Positions 35,841 through 44,837 of a DNA stretch of 64,000 nt are shown here, piece after piece. This DNA comes from Salinimonas marina. GTDB taxonomy: Bacteria > Pseudomonadota > Gammaproteobacteria > Enterobacterales > Alteromonadaceae. How positions within the stretch are numbered: position 1 is the stretch's first letter; every line of letters begins with the position of its first letter. The position numbers and the translations under genes are program-made. The notes under the pieces were generated by a model. That model worked only from the letters and a program-made list of their open reading frames with translations. It ran no database searches and had not been told where the DNA came from. Where the stretch lies: the NCBI RefSeq assembly GCF_015644725.1, contig NZ_CP064795.1:1796501-1860500 (forward strand), read 5' to 3'.

Positions 35841-36246
35841 GCGGGGCCCTATGCCTGTCTATATGACTTTCTTTGAGTGACTGTGCACGCGAATAGTCTT
35901 GAGTGACTGTCCAGGCGTGTAACTGTCCACGCGCATAGTCTTGAATGACTGTCCAGGCGCATACTGAAGCTCAAAGAATTAACCTGGCCGGTCCACCCAT
36001 CCTGATACCAGGCCCAGATGATGTTGGATGCAGCTGCAAATCAGCGACCTACCCTGTCTCTTTGAAAAAAACCAGATTGATTTGGGGATACCAGGGGCAG
36101 CAGGGGGTTACAGGCGCTGGTCATTGGGTCACACCACGATACCCCGAGTGACATCAGACAAGCCCCTGCTAAGCTATTCAGTTTCCCGTCAGCTTACCCG
36201 TCAGTGACCCATGCAGTTACCCAGACAGATTGAGCATACGTTCTGC
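35841..36246. other. non-coding gap with AGTGACTGTCCA-type repeats
   Basis: No credible gene. The left part holds the repeat units entered separately. The right part (about 36150-36240) has several CCCGTCAG and GTCACT half-repeats that do not form a clear element. Confidence 0.5.
35876..35955 (+). repeat. AGTGACTGTCCA-type tandem units, second locus
   Basis: Units at 35876 (AGTGACTGTGCA), 35902 (AGTGACTGTCCA), about 35920 (partial, AACTGTCCA) and 35944 (AATGACTGTCCA), each followed by GGCG/CGCG-type bases and linked by ATAGTCTTGA. Same core as at 14295-14353. Confidence 0.7.
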
Positions 36247-36531
36247 TTAGCGCTTGTGGTCTTTAAGCCACTCATTCAATAAGCGAACCTGTCCGCACTT
36301 ATACGAGGCATACATAAGTCGTATCGCGTTGCTGACCATATCTTTATCACTCCAGCCGGTTTTTTCCCGGAGTTCATCATAGCACTGCACGGCTTCAGGG
36401 CTCATTGACTCCAGCAACCTCACATTATTCGGCTCTGGTGACGTTTCTTGTGCCTCAGGGTTCGCTTTGGCCTTTGACTGCTGCGGCCCGGCCGATTTGA
36501 CGTAGGATACAAATTTTTTCTTTTTGGCCAT
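36247..36531 (-). CDS. conserved hypothetical protein
   Basis: 94-residue basic protein starting MAKKKKFVSYVKSAG, with a low-complexity Pro/Glu/Gln-rich middle (about 15-36) and a helical C-terminal half SPEAVQCYDELREKTGWSD...AIRLMYASYKCGQ. No membrane segment or known motif. It could be nucleic-acid-associated from its lysine-rich start, but that is a guess. Monocistronic, divergent from fabA. Confidence 0.65.
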   Translation of the reverse strand: MAKKKKFVSYVKSAGPQQSKAKANPEAQETSPEPNNVRLLESMSPEAVQCYDELREKTGWSDKDMVSNAIRLMYASYKCGQVRLLNEWLKDHKR

Positions 36532-36667
36532 ACAAATCTCTTATTTTTAGGGATGCGACAGTGTAGCACGGGAAAAAATATGCATTAAATCACTGTTCGG
36601 AGTTGTTTAGCGTACAAGTGTTCGCTAAATTATGACGCTGACATTTTAAGATAATAAAAGAGATTGT

Positions 36668-37186
36668 ATGTCCGATAAACAACATAGCTATAATCGTGAT
36701 GAATTACTGGCGTGTAGTCAGGGAGAGCTGTTCGGGCCGGGCAATGCGCAGCTACCCGCGCCCAACATGCTGATGATGGACCGTATCGTGTCTATTACCG
36801 AAGATGGCGGCGCCTACGGTAAGGGTGAAATGATTGCCGAATTGGATATCGATCCTGAATTGTGGTTTTTCAAATGCCATTTCCCCGGCGACCCGGTGAT
36901 GCCAGGTTGTCTGGGACTCGATGCCATGTGGCAACTGGTTGGTTTCTTTTTAGGCTGGAGCGGTGGTCCTGGTAAAGGACGCGCGTTGGGCGTAGGCGAA
37001 GTGAAATTTACCGGACAGATTTTGCCGACAGCAAAAAAAGTGACCTATCGCATCAGCATGAAACGGGTGATTAAGCGTAAATTATTCATGGGTCAGGCCG
37101 ACGGTATAGTGGAAGTGGATGGCCGTGAGATTTATTCGGCGAAAGATTTAAAAGTCGGCTTATTTCAGGATACGTCTAACTTTTAA
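36668..37186 (+). CDS. fabA: beta-hydroxydecanoyl-ACP dehydratase/isomerase FabA
   Basis: 172 residues, the same length as E. coli FabA. Active-site His and Asp lie in [20 protein letters not shown] (H about 71, D about 85), with the family regions [12 protein letters not shown] and [16 protein letters not shown]. It dehydrates 3-hydroxydecanoyl-ACP and isomerises the product to the cis-3 form, the branch point for unsaturated fatty acids. Cytosolic homodimer. It ends at a hairpin shared with the convergent rmf gene. Confidence 0.98.
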   Translation: MSDKQHSYNRDELLACSQGELFGPGNAQLPAPNMLMMDRIVSITEDGGAYGKGEMIAELDIDPELWFFKCHFPGDPVMPGCLGLDAMWQLVGFFLGWSGGPGKGRALGVGEVKFTGQILPTAKKVTYRISMKRVIKRKLFMGQADGIVEVDGREIYSAKDLKVGLFQDTSNF

Positions 37187-37192
37187 TCCAGT

Positions 37193-37218
37193 AAAAAGCC
37201 CCGACCTATGCGGGGCTT
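37193..37218. terminator. bidirectional terminator between fabA and rmf
   Basis: AAGCCCCG-ACCTATG-CGGGGCTT stem, with a T run on the minus strand (stronger for rmf) and a weaker one for fabA. Confidence 0.75.
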
Positions 37219-37239
37219 GATTCAACGTCAAAGAGAGTT

Positions 37240-37416
37240 TTATCTTACGGACAGGCCGTCTTGTCTGTCGCCAACCGCTTCTCGCCATCCTCCTAACCAG
37301 TGTGACCTCGTGTCAAAAGACTGAAATGGGCAGTATTCTTTCGAGCGACCGCTGATTCCAGCCTGATACCCTTTTGCATGGGCGCGAGTCAATTTGTCTC
37401 TTTTTTGTCGTTTCAT
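37240..37416 (-). CDS. rmf: ribosome modulation factor
   Basis: 58-residue basic protein MKRQKRDKLTRAHAKGYQAG followed by ISGRSKEYCPFQSFDTRSHW and LGGWREAVGDRQDGLSVR. It matches E. coli RMF (55 residues) along nearly its whole length. RMF binds 70S ribosomes and drives formation of hibernating 100S dimers in stationary phase. Convergent with fabA, as it also lies beside fabA in E. coli. Short enough to be missed by ORF length cut-offs. Confidence 0.97.
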   Translation of the reverse strand: MKRQKRDKLTRAHAKGYQAGISGRSKEYCPFQSFDTRSHWLGGWREAVGDRQDGLSVR

Positions 37417-37674
37417 CGATTAGCCTCTTTTGTCAGTTAACGTGCGAAAAAATTTCTGGCACCACAAAGCAAAGTTGTAAAATCGAGTGCTGTTTTTCAA
37501 TCGCACCTACCTTTGATAGCGAACTGTTGCTTCAGGTTCAAGTTTTTTTCATTAATTTTTCTGTTGACAAGAACTAACCTGATGAAAGGCATCGATATTT
37601 ATTTTAACATTATTTTAGCATTTTTATTTATTCTGGCGGTTAATAAACGCTCATCCCGAGTCTGCTGATTACAC
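37417..37674. promoter_or_regulatory. rmf upstream region
   Basis: AT-rich non-coding region holding the rmf promoter. It contains CAAAGTTGTAAAAT (37470-37483), a 14-mer also found at 18308-18321; significance unknown. Confidence 0.35.
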
Positions 37675-37702
37675 AAAAAAGCCATGCAAATGCATGGCTT
37701 TT
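37675..37702. terminator. terminator after the DUF3466 gene
   Basis: AAAAGCCATGCA-AA-TGCATGGCTTTT, symmetrical, with a U run on both strands. It ends the minus-strand transcript that stops at 37749. Confidence 0.8.
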
Positions 37703-37748
37703 AGATTTGAACTGGTGAGCGACTCATCGCCCAAAGATCGACGTTTTA

Positions 37749-39443
37749 TCAGCGCTGAAACCAACGGCGCCAGCCTATCAGGCCTCCCATCATGCCCAGA
37801 AACAGCCAGTTTACCCCGGCGCCACTGCGTTCAAAGTCCTCATCGGTATCTTCATCGCCATCACAACTACGGGGTTCAGTGTTGCCATTAGGGGTTAATT
37901 TAACCGCCTGAATAACTTCTTCGCTAACCTGTTCGCCGTTATCATCCACCACTATTGTGCCATCAATATTGCGAAGCGGCTTTTTGAACAGGGCGTTGGC
38001 GATAATTTCATTGTTGTCATTGATATCAATAGCATCAACCAGGGTATATTCGCTGTCACAGCTGATAAGCGTGTTTAAATCAACAATCTCCTCATCACCG
38101 ACGGTATACATAAAGGCCCGGTGCTGCGCCGCCGTGGTATTACGGGCTGGTTCTGACTCTGACACGCCCACCACAATATTGTTATTGTTGATGGCCCGGC
38201 CTTCGGTCGGTGCGTTATTATAGAAGCCTTGCGGATAAAAATCCTCGCCACTATCCAGATTATGTACAAACAGCCGCTTACGGGAGACCCCGTTCGGCGC
38301 CCGTTGCACATATCCGGTCACCCAGTTTTCATCATTAATGGCCACGGCACTACTCACCTGATTCTCATCACGCGGTAACATCTCAATGGTCTGCCCATCA
38401 ACAAAAGACACCGCGACCGTTTCGCGTTCACTGGTCACGGTACGACCTACTGCCACGCCGTTATTGTTAATGGCCTGAGCATAGCCTGCATAGTTAGCAT
38501 TAAGCTGATTTTCATCAGGTTCAAATAACATCGGGAAGGTGGTGGTACTTACAATATTGCCCGAAGCGTCTAACTGCCAGATGGTCGGTCGAATCTGCGA
38601 AGCATCCCGCAAGGGGAAGCCGGTACTGGTGCGGCCCGATACGTACAGCACTTCTTGCAGACATTTTTCTATAATCTGCTCGCCCCGGGTTTCATCATCC
38701 ATGCACTGTGCAATATCTTCAAGCCGTGAGTCTAAAAAGCCTGTGGTGCTGTAGCCGGCAACCTGAAAGTTTTCATTAATCGCATACGCCGTGGCATAGC
38801 CGTTTAGGGTATCATCCGGCGAAGGTAACCGGATTGACTGACCATTTATCTGAGCAAAAGCCTGAATCGGACCTTCACTGAGAACATAAAAATTGTCTTC
38901 GCCGTCTTCATCCACATAATCTACCCGCAAATAAGGCAGCTGCGAGGTACCGACAATATAATCGGCACTCAGACTGTCCCGGGCAATGGTTTGCACCGAC
39001 TGGGTGAAGCCCTGACTTTCATCATCACGCAACACATCCAGTCCCGGGATCAGGCTCGACTCTACCGTATCGGTAAGATAGGAACGGAACCGTGCCAGAT
39101 GCTGAAAACCGGTCGCACTGCGATCGCTGCTGGCCAGCAAAGAATTAACAATGCGTTCATAGTCTGCCGTGGTGAAGTTACCCGCCGCCGCAGCGTCGGC
39201 ATCCTCAAGCACCTCGCTATTGTCTTCAAAGTAACCACGATCGGCCAGCCACTGGGTGTTGATAAACGGCGAAAACTCACCAGAAACCGTGGTCAGCATG
39301 GCACCGGTGTTATCAATCGATTTTGCAAAAGAGTTTTGTGCTTTGTCAGACACCGGCAGCGGTGTCACGGTGTAATTCTCTGCCCACGCAGTGATACTAC
39401 TGGTTGCCAGTACAATGGCGGCGGCAAGCTGTGTTCTTTTCAT
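37749..39443 (-). CDS. DUF3466-family secreted beta-propeller-like protein with C-terminal membrane tail
   Basis: 564 residues from the ATG at 39443, where a signal peptide MKRTQLAAAIVLATSSITAWA begins. The body is a series of repeated segments of the type AINNNGVAVGRTVTSER, AINDENWVTGYVQ, AINNNNIVVGVSES and DINDNNEIIANAL, typical of DUF3466 and HAF-repeat proteins. The end, after an acidic stretch, is GAGVNWLFLGMMGGLIGWRRW plus basic residues, a Gly-rich membrane segment and Arg-rich tail like GlyGly-CTERM sorting signals. Function unknown. It lies 13 bases downstream of uup in the same operon. Confidence 0.85.
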   Translation of the reverse strand: MKRTQLAAAIVLATSSITAWAENYTVTPLPVSDKAQNSFAKSIDNTGAMLTTVSGEFSPFINTQWLADRGYFEDNSEVLEDADAAAAGNFTTADYERIVNSLLASSDRSATGFQHLARFRSYLTDTVESSLIPGLDVLRDDESQGFTQSVQTIARDSLSADYIVGTSQLPYLRVDYVDEDGEDNFYVLSEGPIQAFAQINGQSIRLPSPDDTLNGYATAYAINENFQVAGYSTTGFLDSRLEDIAQCMDDETRGEQIIEKCLQEVLYVSGRTSTGFPLRDASQIRPTIWQLDASGNIVSTTTFPMLFEPDENQLNANYAGYAQAINNNGVAVGRTVTSERETVAVSFVDGQTIEMLPRDENQVSSAVAINDENWVTGYVQRAPNGVSRKRLFVHNLDSGEDFYPQGFYNNAPTEGRAINNNNIVVGVSESEPARNTTAAQHRAFMYTVGDEEIVDLNTLISCDSEYTLVDAIDINDNNEIIANALFKKPLRNIDGTIVVDDNGEQVSEEVIQAVKLTPNGNTEPRSCDGDEDTDEDFERSGAGVNWLFLGMMGGLIGWRRWFQR

Positions 39444-39456
39444 TAACTGTCCTACT

Positions 39457-41396
39457 TTACTGCTGAGCATCTTCGAGCATGCTTTCGAGTTCATCCCAAC
39501 GCGCATATTTTTCAGATAGCGTTGATTCGATTTTATTCATCTGTTCTAAAGCGGCACTGGTGGTGGTCTGATCCTGATTAAAAAAATCCGGCGCGTTAAC
39601 CACTTCCTGAGCCTCTGCCAGTTGTGTCTCCAGGGCTTCTATATCCTGTGGCAGTGCTTCCAGTTCCCGCTGGTCTTTGTATGATAACTTTTTCGCCTTA
39701 CGGGGTGAAGACTTTGACTTAGGACCCTGGTTAGGGTCTTTAGTTTCACTGGCTTGCTGATCTTTGGCGATTTTTTCCTGCTGTTGGCGGGCCTTATCCT
39801 GCTCGCTATACCACTGTGCCACATCGGAAAACCCACCTACAAACTCCTGCCATTTACCGTCACCTTCAAAAACCAGACAGGTGTTGGCAACATTATCGAC
39901 AAACTCCCGGTCATGGCTTACCAGTAATAAGGTGCCGGCGTAGTTTGCCAGTAGGGTTTCGAGCATTTCCAGGGTTTCAACATCCAAATCATTGGTAGGC
40001 TCATCCAGCACCAGCACATTACTGGGCTGCAACATGAGTTTTGCCAGCATCAGGCGGTTTTTTTCGCCCCCTGACAGGGATTTAACCGGAGCCTTGACCC
40101 GTTCCGGCTCAAACAGATAATCCTGTAAATAGCTAATCACATGCCGGGGTTGGCCATTGACCATTAAATCCCGTTTACCATCGCCTACCGCATCAATCAC
40201 GGTTTGTTCCAAATCCAGGCCAAACCGGTGCTGATCAAAATAAGCAACCTCTAGATTGGTACCGCGCCTGACGGTACCCTTGTCGGCTTCAAGCTGACCC
40301 AGCAGTAGCCGGATTAGCGTACTTTTGCCACTGCCGTTAGGGCCAATCAACGCCAGTTTATCGCCCCGTAATACATTAAGGTCAAGATCCCGTACGATTG
40401 GCTTGTGTTCAATAGCGTAGCTGAGGTTTTCAACTTCAAATACCATCTTGCCCGAGCGACTGCCTTTGTGCTGACTCACGACCACATTGCCTTGCACCGA
40501 GCGGCGGGCCTTACGTTCCTCGCGTAATTTTTTTAATGCGCGGACGCGGCCTTCGTTGCGGGTGCGCCGGGCCTTAATACCCTGCCGGATCCAGGTTTCT
40601 TCCTGAGCCAGCTTACGATCAAACTCGGCATTATGGGCGGCCTCGACCTCCAGGTCCTGTTGTTTCTTTTCCAGATAGCTGTCGTAATTGCCCGGATAAC
40701 TGACCAATCCGCCCCGATCAAGATCCACAATCCTGGTCGCCATGGCCCGAATAAACGCCCGGTCATGGCTGACAAACACGATGGCCCCTGAAAGCTGGTC
40801 AGGCTTTGTTCTAACCAACGAATCATTTCGATATCAAGGTGGTTGGTGGGTTCGTCAAGCAGCAGTAGATCTGGCGAGCGCACCAATGCACGGGCCAGCG
40901 CGGCTTTACGGCGCCAGCCTCCCGACAGGGTCGATAGCGACACATCCGGGTCCAGTTTCAGCATCGTCAGCGTTTGGGCGATTTGCTGCTCGGCCTGCCA
41001 GGCATCCCGGGCGTCAAGTTGCGCCTGCAATGCCTCGAGCCGGGCCAGACTCTTTTCACTGGGATCCTCGGCCACCACCCGGGTCTGCTGATGAAACCGG
41101 GCGATAAGCTCGCCTACATCGGCCAGGCCTTCAGCCACATAATTGTAAAGGGTAACATCGGTAGTCTGAGGCGGATCCTGTTCCAGGCGGGCGATGATGG
41201 TTTTATTATCAATGATGCGCTGTCCTTCATCAGCCACCACATCCCCGGATATCACTTTCATCAGCGTGGACTTACCACTGCCATTGCGCCCCACCAGACA
41301 TACCCGCTCGCCGGGCTGGACAATAAGTTCCACCCCGTCCAGTAATGGCGGATTGCCGTAAATTACCGTTATATTCTTAAGCTGCAAAATGCTCAT
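39457..41396 (-). CDS. uup: ABC-F ATPase Uup (one apparent frameshift)
   Basis: About 646 residues when repaired; E. coli Uup has 635. Two ATP-binding cassettes: Walker A GRNGSGKST and GPNGSGKST, signature sequences STLSGGWRRKAAL and SLSGGEKNRLML, Walker B LLLLDEPTNHLD and VLVLDEPTNDLD. A C-terminal coiled-coil domain (about the last 90 residues, ELEALPQDIEALETQLAEAQ) is specific to Uup. As given, the frame breaks at the C run 40785-40788; one more G on the coding strand gives SFQGAIVFVSHDRAF and a continuous protein. Uup acts on ribosomes and suppresses precise transposon excision. It overlaps the start region of the upstream glutaredoxin-like gene. Confidence 0.93.
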
Positions 41397-41626
41397 TGTA
41401 AAAAAGACTCCAGTTCATTCTGCGTAAAAGGCCAGTTCAGCTGTGCGTTCGAGTCGGTGCGTTCCAGCACCGGAATTCGGGCCCCCAGACGGTGGTAAAG
41501 CTCAGGGCTGAGACGCACATTTTTGGTTATCACCACATACGACTGCGGGCCTGGTAGTTGTAGCAGCATGCTGTGCGCCACCTCACACAACTGGCAACCC
41601 GGCCCGGTATACAAAATCACTTGCAT
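41393..41626 (-). CDS. glutaredoxin-like (DUF836) protein
   Basis: 77 residues from the ATG at 41626 (an in-frame start at 41644 is possible). Thioredoxin-fold pattern QVILYTGPGCQLCEVAHSML with a CxxC active site, then LSPELYHRLGARIPVLE, containing the cis-Pro loop. This is the small DUF836 glutaredoxin-like family. It overlaps rlmKL by about 10 bases and uup by 4 bases, so the three are translationally coupled. The redox partner is unknown. Confidence 0.88.
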   Translation of the reverse strand: MQVILYTGPGCQLCEVAHSMLLQLPGPQSYVVITKNVRLSPELYHRLGARIPVLERTDSNAQLNWPFTQNELESFLQ

Positions 41627-43719
41627 CGGTTTAGCTGCCAGCATTTATGGATAGAGCTATGCCGGGCAAAATCCTGAGGAATGGTGTGTTTGGTAATATC
41701 CTGCGCGGTTAACCCCAGCGCTTCCATCGCAGGGGTATCCAGCTTGAAGCCCCGTTTATTGTTGGAGAAAATAATCGTGCCGCCAGGCTTCAGGCAACCC
41801 ACAGCCTGGGTAATCAGCGCCACATGATCGCGCTGCACATCCCAGGTAGATTGCATGCGTTTTGAATTTGAAAATGAGGGCGGGTCAATAAAAATAAGAT
41901 CGTATTGACCACTATGACTCGCCAGCCAGTTAGTACAATCTGCCTGGACAAACGCATACGGCCCGCTTAGCTGGTTAAGCGAAAAGTTGCGCTTAGCCCA
42001 GTCCAGATAAGTTTTCGACATATCCACGGTGCACACCGAACGAGCGCCGCCTAATGCCGCAAATACCGACACGCTGCCGGTATAGGCAAACAGATTCAGG
42101 ACATCTTTATCTTTTGCCAGCTGTTGAACCCGTTGACGGGTATCTCGATGATCCAGAAACAAACCGGTATCCAGATAATCCGTCAGATTAACCTCAAAGC
42201 GGGCATTGTTTTCCTGTACCGTTTTGGTGACGCCTTGTTGATCCAGCTTTTCGTATTGGGCGGTGCCCTTTTGACGGGTACGCACTTTTAATGAAATTTG
42301 TGACGCCGGAATGCCTGTCACAGCCGGCAAATGCAACAACACTTCCTGCAGACGGCGGCGCGCTTTGTCTTCAGAGATATCTTTAGGCGGTGCGTACTCC
42401 TGAACCACTAGCCAGTCGTCATAACGATCGATAGCTACATTGTAATCGGGTAAGTCCGCATCATAGATACGATAACACTGGGTATTCTGTTGCTTTAGCC
42501 AGGGCTTGAGCTTTTTCAGGTTTTTCTTCAGCCGGTTTGCAAATTCATGGTTTTGCGCATCTTCAGAAAACTGCTCGCAGTTGGCTTCGTCTAGTTGATA
42601 ATTAACCAACCGGCATTCCAGCTTGCCGTTGTTCATGGCGTAATCTTTGGCAGCACGTAATTTAAGCACACGCAGCAAATCACGATTGCTGGAAAGCAGG
42701 GTTACCTGCCAGCCTTTCCATGCGGTTTTTAAATGCTTGCCCCATTGCGAAAACAACGGAATCAGATCGGTCAGTTCGCCCAGACGTTCACCATACGGCG
42801 GATTCGTGACCATAAAGCCTTTTTGCTTCACCGGCGGGGCACCTTTGGTGGCATCCTGAACCGAAAACTGAATATCGGCGAATACCCCTGCCTCATCGGC
42901 ATTGGTGCGCGCCATTGCCACCAGTCGGCGACTGACATCACCGGCATAGATATTATTTTTAGCCGGCAGCTGTGCAGCCAGCGCGGCATCTACCAGACTA
43001 TCCCATAGCGTGGGGTTATGTTGAAGCCAGCGGTTAAAGCCCCAGTAGCCCCGTTTTATGCCCGGGGCTATATTGCGAGCCATATACGCTGCTTCAATGG
43101 CGATGGTGCCTGAACCACACATGGTATCGACTAAGGGCTGGTCGGTATGCTGATGCCAGCCGGCCCGCATTAGCATGGCACAGGCAATGTGTTCTTTAAG
43201 AGGCGCCTCGCCCGTTTGTTGTCGATAGGCACGCTGATGCAGACTATTACCGGATAAATCAATACCAATAGCCACCTGATCCCGTTGGCATTTGGCATAG
43301 ATCGGCAAATCAGGCTGACGGCGTTCGACCGAGGGCCGCTGGCTGCTTTGCTGGGTGAACTGATCAACAATAGCATCCTTGATTTTGACCGCCCCGAACT
43401 GGGTATTTTTGATAACCCGGTTGGTGCCTACAAACTGAACCCCAAGGGTCTGGTTAGGCTTCAGATGCAATGGCCAGTCAACACTGTCGGCCACCTGATA
43501 TAAGGCTTCGGCGCTGTCACATTTGCCCTGTGCCAGTTGCCAGATAACCCGGTTAGCCAGTCGTGACCACAGGCACAATGTATAGGCCTGTTCCAGCGTA
43601 CCTTCAAAGCTTAGCATGCCAGGGGTAAGACTAATCTCGACGCCGGGACACAGCGTCAGGATCTCTTGTTTTAATAGTTCATCCAGTCCGCGACTGGTAG
43701 TAACCAGAATTTTGTTCAT
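41617..43719 (-). CDS. rlmKL: bifunctional 23S rRNA methyltransferase RlmKL
   Basis: 700 residues, the length of E. coli RlmL/RlmKL (702). N-terminal THUMP domain, then the m2G2445 methyltransferase with TNPPYGERLGEL. After a linker comes the m7G2069 methyltransferase, with the SAM-binding FAYTGSVSVFAALGGARSVC and catalytic FIDPPSFSNSKRM. It modifies 23S rRNA in the peptidyl-transferase region during 50S assembly. First gene of the rlmKL, glutaredoxin, uup, DUF3466 cluster. Start codon ATG at 43719. Confidence 0.97.
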   Translation of the reverse strand: MNKILVTTSRGLDELLKQEILTLCPGVEISLTPGMLSFEGTLEQAYTLCLWSRLANRVIWQLAQGKCDSAEALYQVADSVDWPLHLKPNQTLGVQFVGTNRVIKNTQFGAVKIKDAIVDQFTQQSSQRPSVERRQPDLPIYAKCQRDQVAIGIDLSGNSLHQRAYRQQTGEAPLKEHIACAMLMRAGWHQHTDQPLVDTMCGSGTIAIEAAYMARNIAPGIKRGYWGFNRWLQHNPTLWDSLVDAALAAQLPAKNNIYAGDVSRRLVAMARTNADEAGVFADIQFSVQDATKGAPPVKQKGFMVTNPPYGERLGELTDLIPLFSQWGKHLKTAWKGWQVTLLSSNRDLLRVLKLRAAKDYAMNNGKLECRLVNYQLDEANCEQFSEDAQNHEFANRLKKNLKKLKPWLKQQNTQCYRIYDADLPDYNVAIDRYDDWLVVQEYAPPKDISEDKARRRLQEVLLHLPAVTGIPASQISLKVRTRQKGTAQYEKLDQQGVTKTVQENNARFEVNLTDYLDTGLFLDHRDTRQRVQQLAKDKDVLNLFAYTGSVSVFAALGGARSVCTVDMSKTYLDWAKRNFSLNQLSGPYAFVQADCTNWLASHSGQYDLIFIDPPSFSNSKRMQSTWDVQRDHVALITQAVGCLKPGGTIIFSNNKRGFKLDTPAMEALGLTAQDITKHTIPQDFARHSSIHKCWQLNRCK

Positions 43720-43765
43720 ATAAAGATTTTTTACCTGTTTGGCGAGAAGTCCTCACCAACCTTGT

Positions 43766-44773
43766 TTAGATAGCTTTAGCTATTTGATGGACCAGTTCGG
43801 GTCCCTGATAAATGAACGCTGAATACACCTGCACCAGTGAAGCACCGGCCTCCAGACGTTGCTGCGCAGCTTTCGGGCTGTCGATGCCACCGACGCCGAT
43901 AATTGGAATGGAGCGCTCCAGCGCGGCCGACAGCTTGCGGGTTACCTCCAGCGACATCTGCGTCATGACGGCTCCACTTAAGCCCCCGGCTTCATTGGCG
44001 TGAGGTAGCCCTTGCACTGCTTCCCGGCTCAATGTGGTATTGGTCGCTATGACACCATCCATTTTGCTGCTTAACAGCGAAGCCGCAATACTGCTGATTT
44101 GTTCATCATCCAAATCCGGTGCAATTTTAATAAACAGCGGTACGTAGCGGCCATGGGTCTGGCACAGTTTTTCCTGAGCGCCTTTTAATCCTAACAGCAG
44201 GCCATCCAGCGCCTCACCATATTGCAGATTGCGTAATCCGGGCGTATTGGGCGAGGAAATATTCACCGTAACATAACTGGCGTAGGGGTAGACCTTGTTC
44301 AGACAAAGCAGATAATCATCAATAGCATGCTGATCGTCCGTATCCTTGTTCTTACCAATGTTGATGCCAAGCACACCCTTGTAGTGGGCTTTTTTAACTT
44401 TTTCTACCAGATAATCCACGCCTTTGTTGTTAAAGCCCATCCGGTTAATGATGGCCTGCTTGTCTTCGATGCGAAACAAACGCGGCTTGGGATTGCCAGG
44501 CTGAGGGCGTGGTGTCACAGTGCCGATTTCAATTGAACCAAAACCCATCGCCGCAAAGGCATCAATACAATCACCATTTTTATCCAGTCCGGCTGCAAGT
44601 CCCACCGGGTTGGTAAACTCAATCCCGGCCACCGTCAGCGGCTTGTGGATGGTTTCTTTGCTGTATAACCACTTCAAGGGGGTATGTTGAGTACGGTTGA
44701 GCCACTTCATGGTCAAATCATGACTGGCTTCCGGCTCACACTTTAACAGGAGTTTCTGCACGATGGAGGACAT
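43766..44773 (-). CDS. pyrD: dihydroorotate dehydrogenase (quinone), class 2
   Basis: 335 residues (E. coli PyrD has 336). N-terminal membrane-associating helices precede the FMN barrel. Motifs include [30 protein letters not shown] (catalytic Ser), ATNTTLSRE and [11 protein letters not shown]. It oxidises dihydroorotate to orotate in pyrimidine synthesis, passing electrons to the quinone pool at the inner membrane. A terminator separates it from the glutamate dehydrogenase gene upstream of it on the same strand. Confidence 0.98.
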   Translation of the reverse strand: MSSIVQKLLLKCEPEASHDLTMKWLNRTQHTPLKWLYSKETIHKPLTVAGIEFTNPVGLAAGLDKNGDCIDAFAAMGFGSIEIGTVTPRPQPGNPKPRLFRIEDKQAIINRMGFNNKGVDYLVEKVKKAHYKGVLGINIGKNKDTDDQHAIDDYLLCLNKVYPYASYVTVNISSPNTPGLRNLQYGEALDGLLLGLKGAQEKLCQTHGRYVPLFIKIAPDLDDEQISSIAASLLSSKMDGVIATNTTLSREAVQGLPHANEAGGLSGAVMTQMSLEVTRKLSAALERSIPIIGVGGIDSPKAAQQRLEAGASLVQVYSAFIYQGPELVHQIAKAI

Positions 44774-44788
44774 AACAAAAGGTACTTA

Positions 44789-44815
44789 TAAAAAAGCCCT
44801 GTCAGACAGGGCTTT
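44789..44815 (-). terminator. terminator after the NAD-glutamate dehydrogenase gene
   Basis: AAAGCCCTGTC / GACAGGGCTTT inverted repeat followed by TTTTTT on the minus strand. Confidence 0.85.
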
Positions 44816-44837
44816 GATTTCTGCGAATCAGTCTATT

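Noticed and set aside
18308..37483. CAAAGTTGTAAAAT at 18308-18321 and 37470-37483 as Ter sites
   Set aside because: It shares GTTGTAA with E. coli Ter, but the rest does not match and both copies have the same orientation on opposite sides of dif, unlike a fork trap.
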